DNA of 64,000 nt from Pseudoscleropodium purum (taxonomy: Eukaryota > Streptophyta > Bryopsida > Hypnales > Brachytheciaceae): NCBI GenBank assembly GCA_963969395.1, contig OZ017801.1, forward strand, positions 7,566,501-7,630,500, written 5' to 3'. Both the position numbers and the translations under genes were made by a program. A model generated the notes under the pieces. It was given only the letters and a program-made list of their open reading frames with translations. It made no database searches and had not been told where the DNA came from. Each line of letters begins with the position of its first letter. Position 1 is the stretch's first letter. Shown one piece after another: positions 22,101 to 35,775 of the stretch.

Positions 22101-24192
22101 GGGCCCCTCCAATCAAATATCCAAGTGATAAACTAGACCATGCAACTATAGACAAGCATTGCAATACACAACTCAATAGTACCCGGCCATAAGCTATTAG
22201 TAAAGAAAAATTAATTCACACCAATCAAAAGCTAGTACACAAATCACATACTCAAAATCAATCTCAATGACATTGATAAACTCACTTGAGCCAATAACAT
22301 CAACAAACCCAAACAATGGTCGTAATGTACACATCTTTAGTAGTAGATGGAACAACAATGTGAACTTGGGTCTAAGGCTTCAATGTTGCACTCTACACTC
22401 CATAGTTAAAACCCAATCTCTCAAAAATCAAGATTGATCCTAAAATTCTGAAATCCCGAAATCAAGAATGTCTGATCCACTTCGATATACAATGGCAATT
22501 TGTGAATTTCAATGGACTTGTCCACTCCCTATAGACCAAGTTTCTTTTACTAAAACTAACAATCCAGAAATGCAAAAGATGGATTTGCAATCTAGTAGTG
22601 GGCCACATTCACTTATTGCGGGTATTCTGCTTCGGGAGGCAATTTCAAGGTTTAGGAAGTGGGCCACAATCTTTGTGATTGCCATTTTAGTTGGAGGCAT
22701 ATATTTTTATAATCCCATTGTTGCCACCAAGTTTTAAATCATCAATAATGAGGGAGCTAGCAACATTCATGACTTTTGTTCAAATATGATAAAAAATGGC
22801 TTGGATTTAGAGTGTAAGTGGTGGCACCTTAGCTGTAAATTTTGCAGAGATTTGGAAGATGGAGTACTACTTCTTGATTGCATGCATCTTTGATGTAAAG
22901 ATTTAAAATACACTTAATCCCTCATGAGAAAGAAATTTGAAGTTTTTTAGTGGGACATAGGGAGTAAATATCAATATTATCATAATATATACTTGTAGTA
23001 AAACAACATTACAATTTTGACATTCTAATTTCAACATTTTCTACAAAATTGTGTGATTTTGTCAATTTCTTTTTCATTGGAAAGGTACAAAAGTCTTCTT
23101 TCTTTCATTTCTATAGTGGTGATCATCAAAATTATTCCACACAAAAGAGAAATTATGCTTGTTACAAGAGCTAGACAAGACATAAATTGAGATATAATTA
23201 GAACATAAATTGTCAAACATTGCCATATTCTAAATCAATGGAAAAAAAATGGAAAAAAAATATTTTTTTAAAAGTCTACCATACAAACTTGTATTGGTCT
23301 CGAGGTTTTTATTCTTGGCGAAATTTTGCCAGACTATCAAAAATTTGACCTCTCTGGCTTCATCCCTCCCAAAACTAGCCTCTGGAGTGAACACCCTGAA
23401 TAGCCTACTATAGGAATGTGTGAAAAAAAATTTAGAAACTTTGACTAGAGAAAGTCAACAAACTTTAACTCCTAGAATGAGATTTTTGCACTCCACATGG
23501 ATAAATTTTTCCACATTTGCATCCTGCATCATAATAGTTACATAACTACCAAATTCTAGAAGCAGAAAAGTTTTGCACATGCTATACAGGTTGCTTGAAA
23601 TTTTTTGGGTAACATAACTTTTGGTCTAGGCTGATTGTAAGAAAATTATATTGCCCCCAAAATTGACTTTGTGCACAGTTACCCAAGATTTCTTGCACAC
23701 ATCGGACAGTCACTGGTCACTTGGTCCTTTAGGGTTAATAATATCAATTTCGTACTCACCACTGATTCGGAATCATAGATGTACTAAGGTCTAGGGTCAC
23801 TCTGAAAGAACTTGAAAATTAACACCGAAAAAACAAATTTCTCTCATTCAATAAGCTTACACCAAAAACGTTGAAGTAACCTAGCTCTTTCATAACCACC
23901 ATTGTAGAAGAGAATTATTTTGCAGATAAAATCGCACAGTGGCTGCTGCCAAACTAAATGAAACCAAACCGTAGGTACCCTTCTGTCATAACATGAGGCT
24001 CTAAAACAACTCAACTTCACTGTGGCCGAAGATTGTGACGAAAATATAGCCTTTCATAGACAACCCTAAAAGTCTATAGTAAACTTCACTGCTGTCAAAA
24101 ACATTTAGTGAAATTCTAATCCTTATTTACGCAGAACCTAAATCCAATCCATACGGAACAATTCTAACTGGTGTACATAGATCTCTCCCAGA
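19151..24192. other. AT-rich repeat region with two unrecognised ORFs
   Basis: Very AT-rich. An ORF at 20254-20670 (+, up to 138 codons, e.g. LHEQLRRLYKYLQTQLSILL, YQDIIEEVGTQAKFEI) reads protein-like but has no clear ATG and stops just upstream, so it could be a decayed gene fragment. An ORF at 22468-22737 (+, 89 codons from ATG) has a possible C-terminal membrane segment (WATIFVIAILVGGIYFY). I recognise neither. A pyrimidine tract lies at about 21990-22080. Nothing else is supported. Confidence 0.4.
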
Positions 24193-27100
24193 TCATATGG
24201 ATGCTCTGAAAGCACCAGCCGCAGCTTCCCGCTTAAGCTGCGCTGCTTTTCCTGAGCCCCTAAAGTAACTGTACACTTCCTGGGGACAGCAAGCAACACA
24301 CCCTGTCACTTTAGTACTCAAACGGAAATTTACCAACCAAATTATCAACAACGTGAAATGTCTTGAAGAGAGTACTATCAAAGCTGTAGCTATCAGCGAA
24401 GGGAAACTTATATTTCACTCGGTCATTGGCTTTCCTCGTGGGACTGACTGGAACAAACATAGCATCACATCCAGTGTTTTACTTCTGTACGTATGTACGT
24501 ATGGAAGGCAGGTGCAGCCATTCCCTCTCGAATGGGTGCAATAGGAGACTAACATCAATGATGACTTTGAAAATATATAAAGAGCTACTCATTCAACACT
24601 GAGGCATATGGGCAACGAATTATAGGATTTATTACCTTGAGAACCCAGAGACTCAGCAGTAACTCGAGCACAAACAAGACGCAGCCCACCACATAAAAAA
24701 TCTGCGAAAAGGACGACCATGGAGTCAAGACTCGGAATAGTATCATACAGTCTAATATAAGTTCCCATCCCAAGAAGTTTTTTACTCGTGTTAAGTACAC
24801 GGATTTACCCTGTGAATTAAAATTCCAGAAATTGATGTCACTACAACACCTTTTTTGTGGAATTTAGTAAAACACTTTCACTATTTATTCTTGTGTTAAG
24901 TATACCGATTTGTAGAAATTGTACATAAGTTGTCTACACTGCTTAATCCTAAAAATAGTGGAAGTACGTCAAGATAAATTAAAAGGTAAAAGAACCAATA
25001 CTAGAGAGTTGAGGCTGAAGAGCAAAACTCACAGAAACGAGAGTGTTCTCTCCAAATAAACCGATGGTAGGCCAAAGCCCCCTGCATTCACAATCACAAT
25101 TATGAGCTGAATACAATATACATGGCCCTGTATATCTAGAAGTAAACATCAAAAATCCATAAAATTGAGATCCAATTAAGCACATCTCATAAATACATTG
25201 ATACATACAAACAATTAAAAAGTCCAAGTAGGATCAACGCTTGCTTAGTCCTAAGCACACTTACGCAAGAGATTTCCCCTTAAAGAAAATCGGGGGAGCA
25301 ACTGCAGCCAATGCAACGAATCCAATATGGAGCTATTCATTGGCAACACAAACAAGCGCAAATTTTAGCATATTCACGAGGATGCATTAAGTCCAACACA
25401 ACGCTGACGGATATTGAAAACAAATCAATCTACATAAAACGAAGCCGAGTGTAAGATCCAACTGTTACAATTCATTACTTATATAAGCATTGGCTTTTGG
25501 TTCTGCATTTTTGTTTAGAAGACGCTCCAAGAAGCTCATAAAGGACTTCGGCATTTAGGGGTTAAGATATGGATATGGTCCTTACAGAGTAGAAGATAAA
25601 GAACCAACCAAACTTCAGGGCACTGTCAGACCTGTTAGAAACACAGTATCGATCAGAGATCAACTATAATTCAGCAGATTTTTAGTGTCGATTGCAGATC
25701 TGAACACAGTGGAAACAACAAGCAACTATGTCTAAGGACAGTTTGCAATACAAACAGCACAGGTATCTAGGTCAGTGTCGCACACCTCATTGCACGATAA
25801 AGTGGCCTGTACCACAGAAAGTAGGAAAGAGGATAGCCAGCTAACATGAAAATAACACCCAAAGCCCATATTTGGAAGCCTGCCATCACCACAACAAATT
25901 AGCCTACAGACTAGACAAACATGTTCAGAGGTTCTAGCATATTAATATATAAGAATCCAATACAAAAATATTAAAACACAAATCAGAAGTTAAGTAACTC
26001 ACTGCCAGGGCCTGCAATCCAGGCTACTGTTGTGCAGATGAAGTTCCAAAATAGACAAAGCAATATTCCTGGTACGATGCCACACTGGTACATCAATATG
26101 CAGTGAAACGGATGCATTTTGCTAGCATTGTCTTGGACTAGGTGCATACATGGTAATCTGTACCCAGAGACCATGCTCACACTCGTTTTTCAATCGTATG
26201 ATAAGTGATAAGGGCATTAGGTGAAAATGAGATACTGAGGTCATACTACGCTGCAGTAGATCCGTACCTAACCAGCTGTAATAAGCGTAGGTCTGTAGTT
26301 GTTGAGTGTGTGCTGGTACGTCGTTTGCAATATCATGACGTAGAATGGGGAAAAATGGAGGCCAGTTATTGTCATCAATAAGAATACCAGCTGAATAATG
26401 CCCACCAAAGCCAACAATCAATGTCAACACACTTGATGTAGGGACCCATCCATATTCAACTGTGCGATGAAATAAACCTAGATCCAAGTAAAAATATCCA
26501 CTAATCGACAATCCAGATTTAGTGACTTATCACAAAAAATCAAGACATTTGTCATTTCAGAGAGCAAATTGACAATATCATTGTAAATGGTGAATTCAAG
26601 CGGTACAAACAAAATAACGCCAACCTCTAGCTGCTGCATCCTCTCTGCGTTTTAGGTCCTACGAATCAGCACACCAATTTGATTAGTGAGTGAAATTTTC
26701 TACCCATGCAATAAGTCATCCCAAGCCATTTCTTTGCAGCTATATCATCCTATGGGTACTAGAATATTGTATATCTGACTTAGATGTGTACCAATCCATA
26801 GATTTAGAAGCATGAAACAACAGTACAAAGTGAACTGCATCCCTACGAAATATAACAGTGTTCATCAAATACCTTCTCTTTCCTCTTAAGCTCATCTTCC
26901 TTGGCCTTAAGCTCTTTCTCTTTTCTCTTCAACTCCTGGCAAAATCAAGAAACTGACAGTTAATTAGAATCAAACAAATATTAAGAAGTAGACGAGAAGT
27001 ACAGAAACCTGAGAGGCAACCGACTGTGAAAGTGTCAGAAAGAGGAACCAAGAACGAAGAAAGGAAGGCAAGAAATGATGAAGTCACAACTTACTGTTGC

Positions 27101-28280
27101 ACTACCAAGAGGAATATCCACTGCTGCATCGTTTGAAAAAACTGGCTCGTGCGGGAGAGGTGATAATGTATTCACCTGCGGTACACTCTGTATCTGACAC
27201 GAAATTGAATATATAAAGAATTTTTATTTTATTTTGATCCAGCAATGAAAAAAATAATTAAAACCCCTATGCCAAAAGTTTACTGTGATGATGAACAGTG
27301 CCCGGAATCAGGATAAGAACCCCCCCAAGGTATATAGACCTGCTTGCGTAATACCGCGCTTTCTTGTACCAAAGCTATGAAATCTTAATAACAAAGTAGG
27401 TGAAAATGCCATTTATTCTACGAACAACAATATGGCTGAGGCTTATCACTAATTTCCTTCAAGCAACTAGTGCACAAAGTTCATGATAGAAACAAAAATC
27501 AATACCTAATACTTTCATCCATACACAGTATTCAGATGAGAACGCTGCCAGGACTCGCGGATGCCCAAACTAGGTCTAAGCCAAAAAACTGCCTCAAAAC
27601 CTAGAACCTGAAACTGCAGCAAACCACGTGTTAACTAAAAATTGCCGCCAGACTGGCATACCTTGTCATAGCCATAGGATGATTTTCCTGCCTGAGCTCG
27701 CACTACTGGATCCTGCACACAACACCCATAACCTCAATCACCTCTACTTCCACAATGAGTGAAGGCTATTGCCAGTGACAGGGCATGGCCAATACATGTC
27801 TTGTCTATGCGCAAAACAATTTAAGTAGGCTGGGATCCGGGCAAGCATCGACATTCAGCTCTTGGACAAAAATGAGATAACTATTTTCCACAAGAAAATT
27901 TCCAGCTCACTCTTATTCTCCAGGATGCAGATGTTTACAAATATACGTTCGCAAACACATTTTCCAAAACGCCAAACCCCGAGAAGCTTCAGAGCTTCGA
28001 GACCTAGATACTAATGTCTACCAGCAGGTTAACCTAAGGACTCGGAGAAATTAAAAAATCACGGTCGAATTTCCCTCGCCTCCAGCTTCAGCAAGATCTA
28101 AAGAGCATAAGCGTCCAAGATGCATAGAAATCCAGTCCTAGCGCAACATTTCGAAGCAGTAGCAAGCATTAAAACAAGAACGAACGCAATGAAGATCCGA
28201 TATCCAAGCTGCAATTTACTTACAGAAAACGGATTCACATCGTCTTCGTCGAACGGATTGCTGTCATACCGTCCCGCCAT
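24193..28280 (-). CDS. SCAMP: Secretory carrier-associated membrane protein (SCAMP), 13 exons, complete
   Basis: Tetraspanning protein of the plasma membrane, trans-Golgi network and endosomes, acting in post-Golgi and endocytic traffic (family knowledge). Exons, high to low: 28280-28224, 27712-27662, 27193-27095, 26935-26873, 26658-26625, 26390-26268, 26068-26003, 25879-25786, 25631-25586, 25332-25265, 25081-25033, 24701-24636, 24279-24193. They join in frame to 300 aa, normal for plant SCAMPs. N-terminal MAGRYDSNPFDEDDVNPF holds two NPF motifs (8-10, 16-18). Residues 70-101 form a Lys/Glu coiled coil, and NWPPFFP is at 110-116. Four membrane segments fall near 143-161, 167-187, 204-228 and 251-271, with the cytosolic loop signature LWYRPLYRA at 186-194. 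The C-terminus is YFRGSGKAAQLKREAA. The ATG at 28280 gives the canonical start; an in-frame ATG two codons upstream is less likely. The exon 3 acceptor has an alternative 18 nt downstream. Confidence 0.93.
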
Positions 28281-31120
28281 CTCCAATCAGTGCAAATTTT
28301 TAACGCGAACTCCTCCTCCACAATCACTTTTTCCGGAAACAACTTCGTTCTGCCTCAGTAAACCTGATTATACAAAAGAAAGATAGAAGCTACTTCAATA
28401 ACACGCACGCACAAAATCTCCTCCGATCTGGTAAAATCACCAAGAACAAGGGTTGGTATCCCGATTTCGAACAGAACTGATGCTGTAAGGCTCCAAACAC
28501 AGCAAGAAAAAGCTCAATCGATACCTTACAAACGAGACAACAGTCAGTACAAAACGAAATGACGACCACAAGCGAAACGCCGCCACGCGCACACGCCGCG
28601 CAGCCTCGCAGAATCCTTCGAGGAGCCCTTGCAACTCCGAGCACCACACCACCGAGGCAGTAAGGAAACACCGTTCATCCATCACCACTAATCTCAACAT
28701 GTTTTCATCCAAGTTCAACCCGGGTCTCAGTATTTCCATTCATCCTTTCTTGTTCTGTTGAATATTTCATCGATTCGTAGGTGCCAAGAAAGATCTAGCT
28801 TCCGCGTCTAGTCGATCTTTTGAATCTACCGGTAATGCCCTGTGACGTGCACCATACGCTCAGGTATCGAGGTAGGAGTATCGGTATCAATACAATCCAA
28901 AATCCAGAACTGCAGGAGTGCAATATCCGGGTATCAAAACAAAGCGGACATAACCTGGTCATAAACATCAATCAAATCCATCTATGCGGGTATTTGCAAA
29001 AGGAAGTCCATAAAATTTTGTGGGAAGAACAGCAACAAGTTGAATTCTGTTTTGGTGTCACTTGAACGTGTTTTGTTGTAGAAGTTTGACTAGTAAGCTC
29101 ATTGTGGGATAAATTATATTAGTGGTCTAAATTCAAATTCTGAAATGTATACCACTAATAAAATTTAACACATTATAGGCTTGCTCCCATTTGGTTTGGA
29201 ATGGAGTAGTTTATCTTATTCCCCTACTCTTTCCAATAATTTGTCCATACTTCTCTAGATCCCAATTGATATATTTTTGTTTCTTTTTGCACTTTAATGA
29301 ATGGTTATTTTTCATTGAATGGATGGTTACTTTTTACTAGGAAAAAAACCCAAAAAAACCCCATTGAGATATGTGTTAAGCATTTTAGCATTTTAGAATG
29401 TTTCCAATCATAATTATCCAATAAGTATAGGGCAATGCCCAAGAAAGGGGAATTTCATGAAAAAAAGCATTTGACAAGGAGGGGGTAAAGCTTGACAATG
29501 AAGCGTGCTTTTTTACAAAATCCTTGATGAACATTATTGCTTGGCATAAACCACGGGGGGAAATCCTTTGTCGGATGAACATTATATAATGATTGGATGA
29601 AAAGCCATAATGCACGATTATTGAGGCAAAATTGCATAATCAAGCAAGAATCCATAATTATTGCACAAAATCCACCAAAAAATGAATAGATAATTTTCCA
29701 CTAGTGGTTTATGTCATGAAATGTCACATTTTCTTTTAGTCTATAGTTCTTTCAAATCAAAAATGGTGTATATTAGGCATCCAAAGTGAAGTATTAAATT
29801 TTGGAGTTTTACTTTCATTGTTTTTTTTTAAATTAGAAAATCTAACAACCTTCTAAAGAATCTAATTCTTACAAAGATCCAATGGTTTGTTAAAAAATCA
29901 CATTTTTGTTGAGGTTTTTGTTCTAGTTTGACTTCAAATTTGTGCAACTGGACCGAAGCATTGTGTGCTTTGAAAATTTACAAACTTCATAGTATCATGA
30001 GTCTGTACTAAAATCTAAAGTCTTTAGATCTTTTGCAAAGTAGAATTTGAATTATGGGGCTCAAAAGCTTGACAATGCTATATCGTTTAAAGCTCAACTA
30101 ACCTTGGAAAAAAAATAGTATTGGTCTTTGCTTGGTCATATTTTACACATACATTAATTTTTTATCCCAATTTTTGTAGGCAAGCCCTTTGTACTATTAA
30201 AAAAAAATTCAATGGTTACAAATTCTAAAAAGTGGATAAATTTTGATTTGTATTCCTATTTTTAGAAATTTCAGGAGCATTTCCTAATTTCTCACCCTAG
30301 GAACTTTATAGATTAATAATAAAGTGCATTTGAATTCTTATTCACCTTGTATATTTTGAAGAATGAAAAGGCATAATTGCTTGCAAAATCATCACATTGG
30401 CTTGTCTTCTTTAACTAAATTGAATTTTAAGTCCCACATTGCAAGAAAAAGGGATCAAACACAAATTAGCACTTGCTAAATTGCTATTGATTGAAATTAT
30501 ATAAAAGTCTTAAAAACTACAATGGTAGACTTTTTTAATTTCTTTTTATGGTTTTACGAGTCTTTCATACATAGAGTGGTCCCCTTGTTGTTTGCTTAAA
30601 AAATGTAGCATTGTCTTTGATTTAAAAGTTGATACTCAAATCACAAGTTTATTCCTTGGGTTCAATTCTTGCTTAATCTCTAATGGCAACCTACTCAAGA
30701 GACCATTTTTGGGTTGTTGACCCTCTTTTTTGAGCTTTCCATTCTCAAACTTTGAGGGTTTTTTAAATAAAAATATTTCTAAAAATCAGCTATATAAATC
30801 CAATGGTGGTAGTTTCATCAAATTCAAATATAAACTTGGCTTTGTTAAAATTTTTGAAGTGAAGTGGTGTAGTGTAATTATGTAAGCTCATTTTGGGGGA
30901 TTTGGTTTGGGCATGATTAGCCAACCAATGTGATTCTTGTCTACCTCAAAAAGTTCAAATCCACCTTGGTAAGGATTGATCCAATAGAGAAAATTGCCCC
31001 TAGAGTGGGCCATTTGACTTTCTGTGATTGTACAAATCCAAGAGGAAAAGAAAGTTGTTTTGTTTTGTTTTAGTCCCCAATCCTCAGTAGCACAATTTTT
31101 TATCATGTGGGACAAATAAA

Positions 31121-31165
<45 letters not shown>

Positions 31166-33408
31166 GTTTTGATTTTTTTTTAATTCTTATAAATGCACAT
31201 TATCATGCAATTAAATGGTCCTGTACAAGGCCTTGATTTCTTCTAATGCAAGGAGTTCAAGGAGAAGACAAGTATTCCATTCTTTTTTTTACAAACATTA
31301 CGCACATTACAATGACTACCTTGCATTGTAAATTCCACTATAAATTGAAAAATGCTTGGAATGTTGTGAAATTTTACATGTACATTTTCAACTCTCTTAT
31401 CTTTCACTGAGTACAAGAAGGACATCATTTCAAAATATTCTCACAAAGATATGCTCCTTCAAAGTGTGCTACCTTGTATTTCCATTGACCTAATAAAACT
31501 TCAAACTTATATATCTCCTAAACCTTGCAATCATATAATCTAATTTTTTTGAGATATTGACTCTCAATCAAGGTTGTCACACAAGTAGGGTTAGGGTCAC
31601 ATTGGAAGGGTTAGGATCACTGGATGGGACAAATGGATGGGTAGCATCTCTACTAGACAGGCGAATTGGATGAACATACAAACAATCCGTTCGTCCAATG
31701 TGACAACTATGGCTTTTAATGTAAAATTTAGGATCCTTTTGTTATATTTTATTTTATTTCAACAAAAAAATTGAGAAAAACAATTATGAAAGTCTCAAGT
31801 TCTTGGCAGTTAAGTCCCATTTTGAAAATACACCCTTTCTGGGCCATTAGAGACTAAAAATCAAAATCACTCTCCAATACTAGAAAAAACCATATGATTA
31901 CTCAACTCAATTCACATGAGACAAGTAACTAACACATTATTATTTGTCAACTAATACCTTATCTAGACTAATGACTATAAGTAACCATATCTTATCCAAG
32001 TTAGGGTTAAAAAATTGTCTTTTGCTATAATGGCCTATTACTATAAAAGAAAACAAAACCAAAGGTTTGGAGCACTATCTTGGGGTCATGATTTTAAGCT
32101 TTGCATACCAAATTAGTGTCCATGTAGACATTCAATTACATGCTCATTTGAATCATTTTAGTAGCTTTGTGTTTCAAGAAAGTAGATACTTCTATATCAG
32201 ATGTAAGGTAATTCAATCTATTTTTTTTTCTTTAAGAAATTTGCCTTCTTCTATTATCAAGAGTTATAATTGATCAACTTGTGTTATTAGAAAAAGAATG
32301 GGGCTTAAAGAATGCCACCAAATTTGAACTAGCAAAGCAAATTAAAAAAAACCATTTTTATGATTGTACTTTTTGCACTACTAATTTAGAGTTTGGCAGA
32401 ACTCTTCAGGCCCCATCTTTTTTCTAATGTAATTAGCTTTTTGGAAAAAACTTAATGGGAAAAAAATTATCTTATGAATTATTGTTTTTGAACTTTTAAA
32501 GAATATTTGAAGTGAAAGGTAGTAGCTACTTATTAATGTCTTTAGACATGTAGCAAAGTCATTCTTCAAAATTAAAAATCCAATGGATGGAAATTCATCA
32601 ATAATTATCTCGAGAGGTCAATGGAATTGACTGGAATTCCATCATGAAGACTAAAAAGGTTGCTTTAGGATACAAAAATAAAGGGGCAAGAATGGATACA
32701 AGGTTGGAATTGGGATGTTCTACCTAGTATGGACAACAATTTCATTAATGAATAAATACTTGATATAGAATACTAGGATATTTGGTATTAATAATATTTG
32801 ACTAGGAATTGTTAAAGCCTTCAAAGAAAGGCTAGGTTGAAAGTACTATTTATAAAAGTTTGTAGATGTCTTATGTTCACATACAATTAAGGAAGAACAA
32901 CCCACTAAGGCTAATAAATCACCTACGACAAATACTTAGGGAATAGGGAATGACCCAATTATCAAAGGTTTTTCAATAAATGAGAGTTAGGTGACAATAA
33001 TAGTGTGATTAGTGACCTAAATAGGAACTTCCAACTTTTCACTGTAAATTCACTATTGGAAGTGATTTTTATAGGCTTCTACATTGTGAAACACTATGAT
33101 TGAACATTATTGTAGATGAGTGAGAGGATCAATTGATCATTATAGATACACTTTTAGTTGGATTTGAGGTAGTCTAAAGACTCTTTTGAACCATGATGGG
33201 CAACACACTTCAAAAATTTACAACAAATTCATACTTTGTTGACAAAATATACTTTCAATTGCTCTTGTTCTTTGTCACACTTATCTTTATGTGGGATTTA
33301 AAAAAAATTCAGCAATGACATGATGGCAAACCCCCCATTTCTGACCGCAATGGGCTGTTTTACCTTAATGCACCTTGGTGCAAAATTTGCAACATCAACT
33401 AAATTGCT
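28281..33408. other. SCAMP upstream region, then AT-rich desert
   Basis: 28281-28850 is GC-richer and is probably the SCAMP promoter and 5' leader. Open frames there on the minus strand have no recognisable protein character. From about 29.1 kb on the sequence is AT-rich with short ORFs only. No gene, LTR or transposase is recognised. Confidence 0.5.
31119..31165. repeat. (ATT)n microsatellite
   Basis: About 15 uninterrupted ATT/TTA units. Confidence 0.97.
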
Positions 33409-34351
33409 TGCAGCAACTCCTTCTTTGCACTCCTAACCATAAATGAAATAGTGAGTTTATAAATCATGACTTCATGACATAGGGCATAATTATACTACAA
33501 GTAGATATCTGAGTCTTTCATTGGGCGACTCTTGTTGCTAGTGTCTGATTATGTGCACAACTTTGAGTTCAGATGTTGAGTTCTCCACCTTAGAGAAACA
33601 TGCATGAATGTCCTAATGCTACGAAAACTATAAGTTTTCATCAGCAACACATACTATCCGACATTCCATTACTCGTTCCGGTCCAACAGAAATTTGAGAA
33701 ACACATTCAACCAACTCAAAAAAGAACCTTAATCAATCTCAGATGGCTTTCACATGACGCTCAAGTCTAAAGCTCGTGAAACTTCAAATCATTTGAAGTT
33801 CCTGTGAAATTCATCTGAATATCAAATTCTTGTGCTGTATTGAATTCATGCACGAAGTTTCAATTCTATTAAAGTTGCATCAATGGACCTTAACACACTC
33901 ATAAGTAATGTCATACGCAAGTCATATGACAATGACAAGCGTTCTTATTTGAGATGGCGGGTACTCAATGAAAGCAGCTCGATCGACGTCACTGATCGAC
34001 GCACATTCATACGACAATACCACGGTTGCTTAATTAGCAACAGCAGCAATGCAATCGCATGTCCAGCCCATGCAGATGGCAAGACTATCTGCATGACTCT
34101 TCACTGCGCTAGTGAATCTGAACATCTAGTGCACAACTGCACATCGAATTCAAGATAAAGAGCAGCGGTGAAAATGTGATGAATGATGAATCAAGCCTCG
34201 CTTTCATTTCCAATAACGGAGACTAGTTACACGCTGATGACCAGCACACATGATCAGCACGTCCTATTCTCGGTGCAGATCTGATGAATAAAGAATCTGA
34301 AAAAATCAATCGATCCTAAAGCCACTCACGTCCGCCTGGCGCTCAGCAATC

Positions 34352-34948
34352 TCACAACAACTCCAGCTCGTACTTCTTCTTCGCGACCAACGTGTTTCCG
34401 CTGTAAACCTCATACTGCTTCCCACCCTTGCAAGGTCGAATAACGAGTCGAAGCTCAATGCAATAGACAGGATCCCCGCATGTCGTCTTCTTACCAGTTG
34501 GCACCGCAACCTTCTTCGCCAGCCACAGGGTGACAGTCGCCGACAGATACACCTTCGTGGATCCCCGCTTGATAATGAAATCCACGGAGAATGACTCCAC
34601 TTTGGTAACGCGGATCTGCTGAGTTAGAGCCTTCGCCTTCCCCTTGGGCGGCAGCTGGTAAGGACCGGCTTGCTTGAGAACCTTGTCGACGTAGCGGACG
34701 ATAATGGTGGCGTCGATGCCGTGGTCGCAGCTCACCTTCAACGGCCTGACCTCCAGGAACGGGAACGTACATGGCGGACACCGAGGAGGGGGTGGCGTCG
34801 ACGGCGTTGGAGGTGTCGGAGGTGGTGACGAGGGAGGTGGAGGAGGTGGGGACGCGATCAATGGCGGCGGCGGAAGAAACCCCGACGGTTCTACTGTGAC
34901 GAGTGAGGCCAGCAGAAGAACAACCACGAGACACAAAGCCTTCGCCAT
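34352..34948 (-). CDS. Secreted proline-rich protein with cysteine-containing C-terminal domain, copy 1
   Basis: Single-exon gene of 198 aa from ATG 34948. Residues 1-20 (MAKALCLVVVLLLASLVTVE) form a signal peptide. About 22-58 is a Pro-rich spacer with SPPPPPPSSPPP and CPPC-type sequence, an extensin-like context in which Ser-Pro(3+) is usually hydroxylated and arabinosylated. About 60-198 is a Lys-rich, probably beta-rich domain with Cys in KVSCDHGID, TTCGDPVYCIELRL and RPCKGGKQYEVYSG. No membrane anchor or Tyr cross-link motif follows. The product should enter the secretory pathway and reach the cell wall or apoplast. I do not recognise the C-terminal domain. It is almost identical to the 44374 copy and clearly paralogous to the 40909 gene. 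The upstream region retains a TATA-like stretch that the 44374 copy lacks. Confidence 0.85.
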   Translation of the reverse strand: MAKALCLVVVLLLASLVTVEPSGFLPPPPLIASPPPPPPSSPPPTPPTPSTPPPPRCPPCTFPFLEVRPLKVSCDHGIDATIIVRYVDKVLKQAGPYQLPPKGKAKALTQQIRVTKVESFSVDFIIKRGSTKVYLSATVTLWLAKKVAVPTGKKTTCGDPVYCIELRLVIRPCKGGKQYEVYSGNTLVAKKKYELELL

Positions 34949-35030
34949 CGCTAATTCAACTCTGCAATTCCAAAAACACAGAGAAGAGAGCGTCGCCTGA
35001 AACTGCTTTGAAACTTCAGAACTACCGCAT

Positions 35031-35052
35031 ACATATTTATATTTTTATATTT
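35031..35052 (-). promoter_or_regulatory. TATA-rich core promoter of proline-rich gene copy 1
   Basis: On the minus strand AAATATAAAAATATAAATATG lies about 85-105 bp upstream of the ATG at 34948. The equivalent place before the 44374 copy is interrupted by about 140 bp and the TATA run is changed, so the two near-identical genes have different core promoters. Position and composition fit a TATA box; the start site is not known. Confidence 0.4.
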
Positions 35053-35775
35053 AACTGGATAAAGCAAGCCAGCGCGTGAAGAGGAGCAAGTGGACTACTT
35101 CGTTTAGACATGGCGCAATTTGCCACCTGGTCGATGGATTAAAAATAGAACTACGCTTACTGCGATTGACGAGGATCAACACATCTGTCCAAAAATAATG
35201 AAAATAGGCTGACTATATACGTACAACCTCACGTCATGGGCGGTAGCCTCAGAGAGTGAATGCATGCAATTGTAAAAAGATTGAAGAGAGTTGCTGCAAG
35301 AGGAAGACCCAGATATACAACTTACATTTACTTGTCCGATTGTTCCATGATAGACACATATACACATGATGGGTTGCATGTGAAAACATAATCGGTTTCC
35401 AAAAATGGATCCTGCGCGGAGCAAGGAGCCAGTGAAATCGAAGGTTTGTAACCGTATCCCTTCCTTGTGTTGATAAGCCTAGAATTTACTGTAGAACTCT
35501 ACCAAGTGAAGTTGGGATCAGTTAGGCAACATTATCAACAACTAAGTTTGTGTGGCCTTGTACTGTAGACTAATATACGAGTCTCTGATCATTGTCTGTT
35601 TTTGCCAATCCCATCCTCACTTTTTTCATCTGGAAGTTCAGAGGTTGGTGGTCACTCAGTTAATGCTCATTCTCAAAACAGCAGGGCAGAATTCCGTTTC
35701 TGGAGAAGGTCAGAACTGGAGTTTGAACGGGCAAATCTTCACTGTACTCGGGCATTCCGCTTTCTTCATCCGTTA

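Larger units (their letters stand above)
33409..35775 (-). repeat. Outer left arm of a large inverted duplication (partner 42757-45890)
   Basis: From GCAGCAACTCCTTCTTTGCAC at the low end to CTTTCTTCATCCGTTAA at the high end, this arm is the reverse complement of 45890-42757. It includes the whole proline-rich protein gene and long near-identical non-coding flanks (33883-34158 matches 45442-45167, and 35176-35424 matches 44002-43754). The left arm is shorter. About 0.65 kb corresponding to 42800-43445 is absent at 35719, and roughly 140 bp of promoter sequence is absent near 35045. Confidence 0.9.

Noticed and set aside
28390..28739. Minus-strand ORFs of 93 and 100 codons upstream of SCAMP
   Set aside because: They overlap in different frames in the probable promoter/leader, have no recognisable protein character, and no splice link to SCAMP is evident.
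33883..34158. 91-codon ORF repeated at 45442-45167
   Set aside because: Duplicated only because the whole arm is duplicated; no recognisable domain, and it lies in the 3' flank of the proline-rich genes.
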